Below are positions 27,074-35,365 of a stretch of 61,159 nt of DNA, in pieces. Under the pieces are notes generated by a model. The model ran no database searches. It was not told the origin of the DNA and saw nothing but the letters and a program-made list of their open reading frames with translations. Numbering within the stretch: position 1 is the stretch's first letter; every line of letters begins with the position of its first letter. The translations under genes and the position numbers were made by a program. This DNA comes from Sutterella wadsworthensis. Its GTDB lineage: Bacteria > Pseudomonadota > Gammaproteobacteria > Burkholderiales > Burkholderiaceae_F. The stretch spans positions 1 through 61,159 of the forward strand of contig NZ_QNRV01000016.1 of assembly GCF_003315195.1 (NCBI RefSeq), written 5' to 3'.

Positions 27074-28909
27074 GTGCCGAATCGCTCCCTTCCTGCCGTC
27101 CGACTGCTCTGTGCTGCAGTGATGCTTGCCGCCGCTGCTATGACCAGCGCCGCCCAAGCTTCAGCCGATGCGCAAGACGCTTCCAACGTCCTCAAAATGA
27201 AACCGGGCGCGTATGTTGAATCGGCTATCGGCTGGAACGGCCCGATTGAAGTCAAAACCACGGTGTCAGACAATCGAATTGACAGCATCGAAATCCTCAA
27301 GAGCGATGAAGTTCCGTACATTGCGGATGAACCGATGAAAGCGATCATCCAAAAGGTCGTGAGTGAACAAAACTTGTCTGTCGATGTCGTTACGGGCGCT
27401 TCGCGTTCCAGTGAGGCCCTTCTGCGGGCCGTCGGTCAGGCCGTGCAGGCCGCCGGGGGCGACCTCAAGTTCTTCACGCACGAACCGGTACCCATTGATC
27501 CTGCAACGCTTCCAGAAGGTGAAGAGGCGCAAGCAGACGTCGTCGTCGTTGGCGGCGGTGCCTCAGGACTTGCAGCGGCAGCGGCAGCACTCGAATCCGG
27601 AGCGCGCGTCATCGTGCTCGAAAAAGCGCCTCATACGGGCGGCAGCGCAGCGCTTTCCGCCGGCATTGTGACTGCTGCCAGCACCGACATTCAGAAAGCG
27701 TCCGGCTTGCCGGCAGATTCAGCCGGTCTTGCCAAACTTTGGCTTGAAGATCAAAAGCGTTCAGTCAAAGGCGCCCCCGCCAATCTGCCCGATGCAGCAC
27801 AAGTTGAGGCACTCGTGAAGCAAAGCGCTGAAACGGTTGACTGGCTCACAAAAAAGGTCGGCATGCAGTTCTCCGCCAATGCCGCCGCTGCTGACGGGAT
27901 CGGCGCCTATCAGCTGCTGCCGATTTCATCCGACGCCTCTCGTCCGGCTGGCGCAGAGGAAGTGGAAAAGCTCGAGCAGTATGTGAAAAAACTCGGCGGC
28001 ATCATTCGCACCGCCACCCCTGCCTGGAAGATTCTGACGACTGACGACGGCCGCGTCTCCGGCGTTGCGGCTGCCGACGGAAAGAACCGCTTCACTTTCC
28101 GTGCGAAGAGCGTCGTGCTCGCGTCCGGCGGCTTTGCTGCAGACCTCATGAAGGTAACTTCTCGCCAGCCGCGCTGGGCAGTTTATGTGGAGCGCGCCGG
28201 CGCAGCTAAAACAAGCACGGGCGACGGACTGACGATGGGCCTGCAGGTCGGTGCCAAGGAAGTTTCCGACAGTTGGCTGATGGGCACTCAATTTGCCCCT
28301 GCTTACCCCGAAATGACGGCCGCCATGCTCGGAGAGCGAGGTTTTGCGGGCGCAACGCTTGTCAATGAAAAAGGGCTGCGCTTCGTTAAGGAAGACCTTC
28401 CCAATATCACGAGTGAAATGAGTCAGCAGCTCGACGTTTGGCTCATCACAGACAGCAAGGATCCCGAGAAAGCCAAGACGCTGCGCAATTACTTGGGATT
28501 TGACACCGTCGTTCACGGCAACACGCCTGAAGAACTTGGCCGCCGCATGGGAGCACGCGCCGACAATGTCAAGCAAACGATTGAAAAACTCAATGCCGAT
28601 GCTGCCGCGGGAAAGGATACTGCCTTTGGCCGCGATCCCATCAATTTCACCAGTCTCACACAAGCCCCTTACTTTGCCGTCAAGGTCCGTCCTGTCATTT
28701 CCGGAACGATCGGCGGATTCGTTGTCACGCCTGACTTCCAAGTGCTTGACAATGCACTCAAGCCCATTCAAGGGCTTTGGGCCGCAGGCGAACTGGCCAA
28801 TCGGGCCTTCTACAACCGCGTTTACGAACCCGGAACAAGTCTCCTGATTGCCTATGCTTCAGGACGTGCAGCAGGAACCTCCGCCGCCAAGGCTGCGCTT
28901 TCCAAATAA
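27074..28909 (+). CDS. Periplasmic FMN-binding/FAD-dependent reductase (UrdA/fumarate-reductase-like)
   Basis: 611 residues from a GTG with AAGGAG upstream. Sec signal peptide (LLCAAVMLAAAAMTSAAQASA), then an FMN_bind domain (about residues 40-130) with VVTGASRSSEALL, where a Ser takes the place of the usual covalently flavinylated Thr/Ser in SGATxS/T, then a FAD domain with VVVVGGGASGLAAAAAAL at about 156. Known relatives reduce fumarate, urocanate or acrylate with electrons from periplasmic carriers. The C-terminus is unlike fumarate reductase: GELANRAFYNRVYEPGTSLL replaces GGVHGxNRLGG, so the substrate probably differs. ApbE, needed to attach FMN, is not in the window. Confidence 0.88.
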   Translation: MPNRSLPAVRLLCAAVMLAAAAMTSAAQASADAQDASNVLKMKPGAYVESAIGWNGPIEVKTTVSDNRIDSIEILKSDEVPYIADEPMKAIIQKVVSEQNLSVDVVTGASRSSEALLRAVGQAVQAAGGDLKFFTHEPVPIDPATLPEGEEAQADVVVVGGGASGLAAAAAALESGARVIVLEKAPHTGGSAALSAGIVTAASTDIQKASGLPADSAGLAKLWLEDQKRSVKGAPANLPDAAQVEALVKQSAETVDWLTKKVGMQFSANAAAADGIGAYQLLPISSDASRPAGAEEVEKLEQYVKKLGGIIRTATPAWKILTTDDGRVSGVAAADGKNRFTFRAKSVVLASGGFAADLMKVTSRQPRWAVYVERAGAAKTSTGDGLTMGLQVGAKEVSDSWLMGTQFAPAYPEMTAAMLGERGFAGATLVNEKGLRFVKEDLPNITSEMSQQLDVWLITDSKDPEKAKTLRNYLGFDTVVHGNTPEELGRRMGARADNVKQTIEKLNADAAAGKDTAFGRDPINFTSLTQAPYFAVKVRPVISGTIGGFVVTPDFQVLDNALKPIQGLWAAGELANRAFYNRVYEPGTSLLIAYASGRAAGTSAAKAALSK

Positions 28910-28936
28910 CCTAAACCCTCTGCCAACCATTTTCGA

Positions 28937-28969
28937 CGCCGGTGAAGCTGAGCTTCATCGGCGTTTTTT
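28937..28969 (+). terminator. Terminator of the FMN/FAD reductase gene
   Basis: 12-bp stem CGCCGGTGAAGC (28937-28948) with GCTTCATCGGCG (28952-28963), one G-T pair, 3-nt loop, six T. Strong rho-independent terminator, which separates this gene from the DASS transporter. Confidence 0.92.
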
Positions 28970-29341
28970 GCCTTTACGAGGGCTGCGAATAGAGTGTTCA
29001 CAGCCAGCACAGTCAATGCGCATCCCAAAAAACGCATGCATGAATGCATCCCTTTAAATGAAAACGTACTTTAAATAGAAACACCTAGTCCAATTGACGG
29101 ATGTTTCAAATACTCCTTAAGTTCAAAACAGCGAATTCAGCGGGTTGTCCTGAGGCCGTGGATTTTTAAGCCAAAATGTCGTTTACGGTAATGTGAACGC
29201 TGTTTATATCGGCATTCCTTAGTTGAACAACGCGGAGTAGGATGACTTTAAGCGCCGCAGAGCGCATGTCTCCGTTTCCCCCAATCCAACGGAGAAAAAC
29301 AATCAACGCACACTTGTCTCCATACGAAAGGAGAAATCCTC
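28970..29341. other. Intergenic, leader of the DASS transporter, no gene seen
   Basis: 372 bp with no convincing coding frame. It should hold the promoter of the transporter gene; the ribosome site GGAGAAA lies just before 29342. No clear operator dyad or riboswitch was recognised. Confidence 0.4.
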
Positions 29342-30751
29342 ATGAACCCAACCCTTCGGAACTGGCTGATCATCTTAGTGGTCGGCGCAGCCATCTGGTT
29401 CTCGCCGATACCGACGGGACTCAAACCGGACGCCTGGCACATCTTCGCGGTTTTCGTCGCAACCGTGCTTGGCTTCATTCTTCACCCGATGCCGATCGGC
29501 GCCATTGCCTTCATCTCACTCACCTTCTGCTGCTTTACGGGGCTCTTGAAGACGAGTCAGGTCCTGATGGGCTTTGGCAACGGCACCATTTGGCTGATCG
29601 TCTGCGCGTTCTTCCTCTCACGCGCCTTCATCAAAACCGGATTCGGCCGCCGCATCGCTTATGTGATCATCAAGCTGATTGGGCGTTCTTCGCTCACGCT
29701 CGGCTACTCCATTGCACTCTCTGAACTTGTGGTGTCGCCGGCCATGCCGTCAGCCACGGCTCGAGGGGGCGGCGTTTTCTATCCGATCGTTCGTTCGCTT
29801 TCCGAAGCTTTCGGATCGCAGCCAGGTCCGAGTTCGCGCAAAATCGGCGCTTATCTGATGCAGGTCGGCTATCACACCGATGCCACGACCTGCATGATGT
29901 TCCTCACTTCAATGGCCGGCAACCCGCTCTGTGTGGGGCTGGCCGCTTCCGCCGTCGGCGTGGAAATTACGTGGACTAACTGGGCGCTGGCCGCCATTGT
30001 CCCGGGACTCATCTCGCTCACGCTTGTTCCTTGGGTAGTAAGCCTGCTTTCGCCTCCTGAAATCAAAGCCATTCCCAATGCACGCGAACTCGCGGAAAAA
30101 GAGCTCGCAGCCATGGGACCGATGTCTAAGGATGAAAAGGTGCTTGCCTTTGTCTTCGTCATGTGTCTCGTGCTCTGGGCTACGGGCAGCTGGACGCATC
30201 TCGGCGCCACTCCGATCGCCATGCTCGCCATCGCAATCATGCTGATTGCCAAAGTTCTCTCGTGGCAGGACATTCTTTCTGAAAAAGGGGCCTACGACGC
30301 AATGTTTTGGATGGGCGGCCTCATGTCGCTCGCCACGGCGCTGGGCAAGTCCGGCTTCATCACCTGGGTTGCCAAAGACACCGCAGAAATCATCGGCAGT
30401 GCCGGTCTCGGATGGATCGCCTCCTTCCTCATTGTGATCCTCTTTTACACCTACTCCCACTATTGCTTCGCCTCAGTGACAGCGCGTATCTCTGCCATGT
30501 ATGCCGCTTTCGTCGCCGTAGCGGCAGCATGCGGGACGCCGGCTTTAATGGCAGCACTTACTTTCGGCTTTTTCGCCAACTGCCCGATCTCGCTCACGCA
30601 CTACGGCAATGGGTGCGGTCCCGTCTATTTCGGTGCCGGCTACGTTTCGCAGGGCGAATGGTGGCGCAACGGCTTTGTCATTTGCACGATGAACGTCGTG
30701 ATTTGGCTGACCATTGGTATGGCCTGGTGGAAGGTGATCGGTCTGTACTAA
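29342..30751 (+). CDS. DASS-family anion transporter (CitT/dicarboxylate type)
   Basis: 469 residues, 11-12 hydrophobic segments, with LSELVVSPAMPSATARGGG, TSMAGNPLCVG in the middle and ISLTHYGNGCGPVYFGAGY near the end, the pattern of DASS/CitT antiporters that exchange di- and tricarboxylates (for example succinate for citrate, tartrate or fumarate). AAGGAG precedes the ATG. Its position behind a periplasmic fumarate-type reductase suggests handling of related carboxylates, but a terminator lies between them, so they are separate transcripts. Confidence 0.88.
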   Translation: MNPTLRNWLIILVVGAAIWFSPIPTGLKPDAWHIFAVFVATVLGFILHPMPIGAIAFISLTFCCFTGLLKTSQVLMGFGNGTIWLIVCAFFLSRAFIKTGFGRRIAYVIIKLIGRSSLTLGYSIALSELVVSPAMPSATARGGGVFYPIVRSLSEAFGSQPGPSSRKIGAYLMQVGYHTDATTCMMFLTSMAGNPLCVGLAASAVGVEITWTNWALAAIVPGLISLTLVPWVVSLLSPPEIKAIPNARELAEKELAAMGPMSKDEKVLAFVFVMCLVLWATGSWTHLGATPIAMLAIAIMLIAKVLSWQDILSEKGAYDAMFWMGGLMSLATALGKSGFITWVAKDTAEIIGSAGLGWIASFLIVILFYTYSHYCFASVTARISAMYAAFVAVAAACGTPALMAALTFGFFANCPISLTHYGNGCGPVYFGAGYVSQGEWWRNGFVICTMNVVIWLTIGMAWWKVIGLY

Positions 30752-30802
30752 TTTGAGCTGCGCGCTTTCTCATTACCACGGAAATACACTTTTTCCGTTT
30801 CT

Positions 30803-30840
30803 AAGGTCCGTCGGGAAATAAGTTCTGACGGGCCTTTTTT
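30803..30840 (+). terminator. Terminator of the DASS transporter gene
   Basis: 10-bp stem AAGGTCCGTC (30803-30812) with GACGGGCCTT (30827-30836) including one wobble pair, followed by a T run to 30840. Confidence 0.88.
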
Positions 30841-31007
30841 ATGCCTGCCAGCCTCAATCCGATATTTGCCTTCGATTTATCAAGGAACGGAGAATCCTGT
30901 TGACGTCAGCGAGTTATCCACATGAAGAATCCACAAGTCGGGTGGAGAATGCTGTGGGCAACTCTTATTTCCCCTGTATCTCAGGCGTCATCAAGGCAGC
31001 TTAAAAA

Positions 31008-31583
31008 TTAGGCAACTATTTTATTCACCGTTTTGCCCACATTTGACTGCACATACAAAGCCGGCCGCCAAAGCGCAAGCAGGTCCTCAAGTCCCATTCT
31101 GGCGTTGGCCGGGCTGGTTGACGGCAGAACGCGCACATCCAAATCTTTAAGCATATCGGCATGCGCAGTAAGAACGGGGACTGCGTGACGGCGCCACATT
31201 TGAGCGGCCTTTCCGCCATTGAGACAAACGCGTTCTATCGTGGGGTGTGCGGCGAAAAATGCTGAAAAATCGTTTACCTGCGGGCGAAGAATGGCTGAAT
31301 CTAAGCTCCCCGTCCGTTCACAGCTTTCAATAGTGTCCCAGAGCGCAGCTCCGGATGCCTCCAGCGCATCAAGCCGCTCTTTATATGGAAGGGTCGGATC
31401 AAATCCGAAGCACTCTCCAACGACTCGCCAGAAACGATTCCTTGGATGCGCGTAATAACAGCCTGCGGCCAATGAAGCTTCACTCGGCATACTGCCTAAA
31501 ATCAGAACCCTCGGCTCAGTGCCGACAACGGGCTCAAAGCCAATAAGGCGTAAATCGTCAGTTGTTTTTCCCATAAACATCAT
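31008..31583 (-). CDS. Hypoxanthine/uracil-DNA glycosylase-like repair enzyme
   Basis: 191 residues. The motifs LILGSMPSEASL and CYYAHPRNRFWRVVGE match DNA-deoxyinosine glycosylases of the uracil-DNA-glycosylase superfamily, and VLPSTSPANARM is the expected C-terminal motif. It would remove deaminated bases from DNA. Three ATG codons lie in the first ten codons (31583, 31580, 31574), without a clear ribosome site to choose between them. Stands alone between two terminated units. Confidence 0.82.
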   Translation of the reverse strand: MMFMGKTTDDLRLIGFEPVVGTEPRVLILGSMPSEASLAAGCYYAHPRNRFWRVVGECFGFDPTLPYKERLDALEASGAALWDTIESCERTGSLDSAILRPQVNDFSAFFAAHPTIERVCLNGGKAAQMWRRHAVPVLTAHADMLKDLDVRVLPSTSPANARMGLEDLLALWRPALYVQSNVGKTVNKIVA

Positions 31584-31771
31584 TGAGGGATGAAGGCGGT
31601 CCGCTTAAGAACCCACAAAAAACGGCGCCGTCGGACCATCGTATCCAACTTGACGCCGCTTGAACCCGATCTGAATTATCTCCGGCCTTTTCATTTCAGC
31701 AGATCATGCCGTGAATTCAGGTCTTGACTTTAGTTCGGTTCAGTTTTTCTCGTTTATTCGACCAAGACAGG

Positions 31772-31924
31772 CTACTTCAGCAAAGCGTCGAGACCAACAT
31801 CACAGACGCCGCCGACACACCACCCCATCGCCTTTAGAACGATCGCCAGAAAGATGAGGAAGAGCACAAACAGAACCAGTCGGCCCCACGGGTACATCCC
31901 ATGTCCATTTGTTCTTTCGGTCAT
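31772..31924 (-). CDS. Small single-helix membrane protein
   Basis: 50 residues from ATG 31924 (MTERTNGHGMYPWGRL), preceded by GGGAGG at 4-5 bases; a longer in-frame start is less likely. One hydrophobic helix (LVLFVLFLIFLAIVLKAMGW) and a short tail with two Cys (CVGGVC). A possible imperfect terminator (GC-rich hairpin followed by T run on the minus strand) lies at about 31613-31665. No known function. Confidence 0.6.
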   Translation of the reverse strand: MTERTNGHGMYPWGRLVLFVLFLIFLAIVLKAMGWCVGGVCDVGLDALLK

Positions 31925-32228
31925 ATGACCTCCCTCTCGAACCAGCTGGCTCGGCGATGGAATCATCGCCTACAAGCGCTTTCGATTCTCTTTGTTTTGT
32001 TTTAACACAATTTGACAAAATAGCCAAATTTTCCTTACTGAACAAGCGTTCAGCATATTGAACTTGATCCAGACAGAAAGTGTATGCCAAATTAGCGTCA
32101 GAAGACGTCACAAAAAAACAAGGCGTTTTCAGCCTTTCATATCTAGACCAAGCATCCGCAGCATTGCCTCAAGCGAAAGCAAAACGTCTATCATCGCGCA
32201 TCACATTCAAATTCAGCCGCTGCTCTAT
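31925..32228. other. Intergenic between divergent small gene and DMT exporter
   Basis: 304 bp with a locally AT-rich stretch around 31990-32050. The frame of the downstream exporter stays open to about 32058, but that segment is polar and basic and precedes a clear hydrophobic start, so it is treated as untranslated. No operator or RNA element recognised. Confidence 0.4.
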
Positions 32229-33194
32229 ATGAAAAAAGCCTTTCTCCAACTCCACCTTTCCGTACTCCTCGCGGGGTGGACTGGCATCTTCGGCAAACTC
32301 ATCACGATGTCGCCAGGCTTCATCGTGCTTTGGCGAATCATCATCGCCGGCACCCTGCTCTGGGGATGGCTTGCCCTGCGGCGCACGATTGAATATGTGC
32401 GCCCCAAAGACCGTCTCGGCATCATGGCCGTCGGTGCGCTGCTGATGATTCAATGGACTCTTTTTTACGCTGCAATCAAGGCCTCAAACGTCTCCATCAC
32501 GATTGTCACGTTCTCCTCCATGGGATTTTTTACGGCCATCCTCGAGCCGCTCATTACGCGTACGCGCATGAGCATCAAAGAGATCGGTTTTTCAATCCTC
32601 ACGGTCTTCGGCATTTCGCTCATCTTTCACTTCGATACACAGTACCGAACCGGCATTATGCTGAGTTTGACGAGTGCGGCTGCAGCCGCCGCGCTTGCCG
32701 TCTTTTTCCGCATGTACAAAGCAAAGTATCGTGCAACGACGGTTATGAGCTGGCAGCTTCTCGGCGGATTGGCCTGTGCGCTCGTGCTCATGCCTTGGTA
32801 CCTTTCCATCACTCCGCCGGAGTCTTTCCTGCCAACCCCAATCAACTTCCTTTACTTGCTCATTTTCGCGAGTTTCTGCACGATTGGGATGTACATCCTG
32901 CAGATTCAGTCGCTCGAAAAAATCTCCGCCTTCACCGTCAACCTCACCTATAACTTGGAACCCATTTATTCCATCATTCTCGCAATGATCCTTTTCGGTG
33001 AAGCCAAAGATCTCGGCCTTTCTTTCTACATTGGCCTGGCCTTCATTGCACTCTCTGTCGGCTTGCAGACGTGGTCGGTGATGCGCATTCAGAAACGCGT
33101 GGCAGCACTCGATAAACTCGCAGCTGAAGATTCCGACAAGAAGCCGCATCCGGTCTTCATTGAACCCATCGGCAGCCGCAAGGAGCGCGAATAG
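32229..33194 (+). CDS. EamA/DMT-family transporter
   Basis: 321 residues from ATG 32229 (MKKAFLQLHLSVLLAGW). Ten hydrophobic helices in two EamA repeats (..GIFGKLITMSPGFIVLWRIIIAG.. and ..FTVNLTYNLEPIYSIILA..; key parts only). The NLEPIYSIILAM motif is typical of DMT exporters of amino acids or metabolites. The last about 30 residues are a charged cytoplasmic tail. Convergent with the four-gene unknown operon; 179 bp between the stops show no clear terminator. Substrate not deducible. Confidence 0.85.
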   Translation: MKKAFLQLHLSVLLAGWTGIFGKLITMSPGFIVLWRIIIAGTLLWGWLALRRTIEYVRPKDRLGIMAVGALLMIQWTLFYAAIKASNVSITIVTFSSMGFFTAILEPLITRTRMSIKEIGFSILTVFGISLIFHFDTQYRTGIMLSLTSAAAAAALAVFFRMYKAKYRATTVMSWQLLGGLACALVLMPWYLSITPPESFLPTPINFLYLLIFASFCTIGMYILQIQSLEKISAFTVNLTYNLEPIYSIILAMILFGEAKDLGLSFYIGLAFIALSVGLQTWSVMRIQKRVAALDKLAAEDSDKKPHPVFIEPIGSRKERE

Positions 33195-33373
33195 ATGCAT
33201 GTGCTGGGGCCCCGCGCGGCTCGGTCTCTGCTCCCTGAGCTGTCACGGAATGGGGCGAAGCTTCTCGCAGTTCACTGGCATTGGCCTCGGGTTCTCGAAA
33301 GCTTGCGTCCCTTCAGCGGGCATTGTGACGGCGGCCTTCCCTTGACACTCAAGAGCAAGCAAACCCTAAACCC

Positions 33374-33685
33374 TCAGTCTTCGCGGCTGCGGTTCCATGC
33401 ACGGATGAAATTCTTGGCCTTGCCGCACATCCAGCCCAGCTGATAGAACTTGCTTCCCATCGACTGAATGATGCCCTCGACGTCAACCGGCGGGAGTTTC
33501 TCAAGGATGTAGCCTTGGAGTTCGTCACGAAGCACATCCTGAGGTGAACGATTGCGCATTTCGCTCACGGCACGAAGCGTCCGCATGGCTTCAGGCGAAA
33601 GGCCGCGGAAAATGCGTCCCAGTGCTTCTTCCCGAAGCCGATTCTCGAGTTCAGCTTTGAGGCGCGGGTCAAGTTCTCCCGACAT
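33374..33685 (-). CDS. Unknown protein D of the paralogue operon
   Basis: 103 residues from ATG 33685 (MSGELDPRLKAELENR), with GGAGG six bases upstream; the ribosome site spans the stop codon of the gene before it, two bases away, so translation is coupled. Not recognised. Residues about 28-58 (LSPEAMRTLRAVSEMRNRSP..LRDELQGYILEKL) look like a short helical, possibly ribbon-helix-helix-like segment; the C-terminus is basic with an aromatic patch (FYQLGWMCGKAKNFI). Last gene of a four-gene minus-strand unit, and not a copy of the other three. Confidence 0.7.
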   Translation of the reverse strand: MSGELDPRLKAELENRLREEALGRIFRGLSPEAMRTLRAVSEMRNRSPQDVLRDELQGYILEKLPPVDVEGIIQSMGSKFYQLGWMCGKAKNFIRAWNRSRED

Positions 33686-33687
33686 TT

Positions 33688-34215
33688 TTAATCCTCCGGC
33701 CATTCGGCAAGCTGACCGGCAAAGAGATTGGCCCAGCGTGCAGCAAAGATCACGGCTGGTTCCGTCTCAGCGGCACTCGATGCAGGCAGCCCTGCTTCAA
33801 GTGCTTCGGTAAGCATCGCTTCACCCTCACGAACGAAAAGGCGAGCCGCTCGTGCAATGGTCCGGTCATCACCTTGACCGCCTTCAATCGAAAGATGATC
33901 ACCAAAGATACGTTCGAGTTCGTCACTCAAGCCATACGGATGCCATTCATCCACCGTCTCAAAATGGCGGTTTTCACCTGAGAATGTAGAAGCAAGCCAG
34001 AAAACCAGCTTCTCATTGGCTGCATCGAGCTCCTCGGGCGTCATTTCACCCGTACGAAGCATCGAGAGGCGCTTGGCCATATTGCGCAGCGCCTGCCGAA
34101 AAATACCGTCAACGATATCAATGGCTCCGAGGCTGGGTTTTTGATCCGCCCTGCTGCTGTAATCTGCACCACACCCTCCGCCGCAGCGCCGAGGGCCGCA
34201 GGATCCGCATTTCAT
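33688..34215 (-). CDS. Unknown paralogue C with N-terminal Cys cluster
   Basis: 175 residues; ATG 34215 shares a base with the previous stop (TGATG). The N-terminus has four Cys in the spacing CX2CX4CX3C (MKCGSCGPRRCGGGC), a possible metal site. The rest looks all-helical and aligns with protein B: RTGEMTPEEL against RAGKLKPDEA, FSGENRHF against MGEHERI, ARAARLFVREGEAML against VHAARVFLREIYTML, and a late Trp. Family not recognised. The Cys cluster is absent from the two sister proteins. Confidence 0.72.
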   Translation of the reverse strand: MKCGSCGPRRCGGGCGADYSSRADQKPSLGAIDIVDGIFRQALRNMAKRLSMLRTGEMTPEELDAANEKLVFWLASTFSGENRHFETVDEWHPYGLSDELERIFGDHLSIEGGQGDDRTIARAARLFVREGEAMLTEALEAGLPASSAAETEPAVIFAARWANLFAGQLAEWPED

Positions 34216-34784
34216 CAGCGCATTCCTTCTGTTTCGTTGAGGGTGTCGCCCAAAAAGCGCTCCCCCCAAACAAATGCCGTGCGTTCGATTCGAACTTTAA
34301 GACGTTCCGGCGTAAGCTCGCCGCCTTCGGCTGCCGCGGCTTTGAGCATCGTATAGATTTCCCGCAGAAAGACCCGCGCCGCATGCACCATGAGCGCACG
34401 GGGATTCCCCGCGTCAACACCTTGCGGCAGATCGCGAAAAAGTGCAGGCAGATTCGCTTTCATAGCAGCAACAAGCTCCGGACCGGGTTTCGGCGTACCC
34501 GGCGCCAGCATAAGACAAATTCGTTCATGCTCGCCCATCAGAATCTGCGCAAGCGTGCGCACAGTGGCATCATCACGGCTCGATGCCTCGTCGGGTTTGA
34601 GTTTCCCTGCACGCACATCCACAACATTCTGAATAACACCCGTTACGATGCTTGCCAGAAAATCCTCAAATTCGCGTGCGGAAAGCGCTGCGGGATCCGT
34701 CTTCTCAGCCTGCACGGAAGTGTTCCCGCAGCTTTCCTGGCCAACCGCATTTTTCAGGGCTTGGTTGATGAGCGTTTTTTTCAT
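34215..34784 (-). CDS. Unknown paralogue B
   Basis: 189 residues from ATG 34784 (MKKTLINQALKNAVGQ), AAAGGAT upstream. Predicted mainly alpha-helical and soluble. It shares an ordered set of motifs with both neighbours: a helix ending in RAGKLKPDEA, then LAQILMGEHERI, then ALFRDLPQG, then VHAARVFLREIYTMLKAA and a terminal FVWGERFLGD. I do not recognise the family. The gap to the first gene is 29 bp and it overlaps the next gene, so all four genes are one operon. Confidence 0.72.
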   Translation of the reverse strand: MKKTLINQALKNAVGQESCGNTSVQAEKTDPAALSAREFEDFLASIVTGVIQNVVDVRAGKLKPDEASSRDDATVRTLAQILMGEHERICLMLAPGTPKPGPELVAAMKANLPALFRDLPQGVDAGNPRALMVHAARVFLREIYTMLKAAAAEGGELTPERLKVRIERTAFVWGERFLGDTLNETEGMR

Positions 34785-34813
34785 CCTTTATCCTTTCACG
34801 GCAGCAGCGGCAG

Positions 34814-35365
34814 TCAGCGCGCTTTAATGCCCAAAATCTTTTCCGCCCAGCCGAGCATCCAGGCATGGAGCGTCTCCTGAGACAGGAAGTCGTGAAATGC
34901 AGCTTCATCGGGTTCGCGGTCAGTCGTCTGAAACCACGCATCGGCCATCATCAGCAGTTCTTCAAAAAAGACGTTGACCGCAAGCGTGACGATTTGTGCA
35001 TCGTCGTCAAAAAGCTTTCGGTCCTCCGCACTCATTGCATTCAGACGACGGCTAAGCTGCTGACGAAGTCGGGCACCCGCCTTCGCCGTCGAAAAGCCTG
35101 CAGGCAGCTCCACAATGCCGCTTTGATCTTCAAAAAGCGCCGCCAGACCAAAGACGATTGCGGCAATGCGTTCATCGCTTTCGTCCTCAGACTCCATACC
35201 AGCGTGCTGGCCATAAACGGCATGAAGAAAATCGGATGCTGCACAGCCGAAAAGCTCTGCGGCTGCGGTCGGATCGGCCAGACTCGGCCGAATGGAGAGC
35301 GCACCGGAAAGTGCCTCCTCAGGAGGGTGTGCCTGCATCATGTTGTTGGGATCTTCCTGAGTCAT
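34814..35365 (-). CDS. Unknown paralogue A, first gene of the operon
   Basis: 183 residues from ATG 35365 (MTQEDPNN); ATG 35341 is an alternative, and neither has a strong ribosome site. Alpha-helical. The C-terminal half matches the sister proteins (TLAVNVFFEELLMMADAWF against VHAARVFLREIYTMLKAA; AWMLGWAEKILG at the end), and SDERIAAIVFGLAALFED parallels DDATVRTLAQILMGEHE in B. The EELLMMA...FL..ETLHAWM arrangement is faintly like TorD/NarJ-type chaperones, but the rest of that family's pattern was not found. No signal peptide. Confidence 0.7.
   Translation of the reverse strand: MTQEDPNNMMQAHPPEEALSGALSIRPSLADPTAAAELFGCAASDFLHAVYGQHAGMESEDESDERIAAIVFGLAALFEDQSGIVELPAGFSTAKAGARLRQQLSRRLNAMSAEDRKLFDDDAQIVTLAVNVFFEELLMMADAWFQTTDREPDEAAFHDFLSQETLHAWMLGWAEKILGIKAR

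Noticed and set aside
34814-35365. Assigning paralogue A to the TorD/NarJ chaperone family
   Set aside because: Only the late helix pattern is similar; the central family motifs are missing and B and C do not support it.
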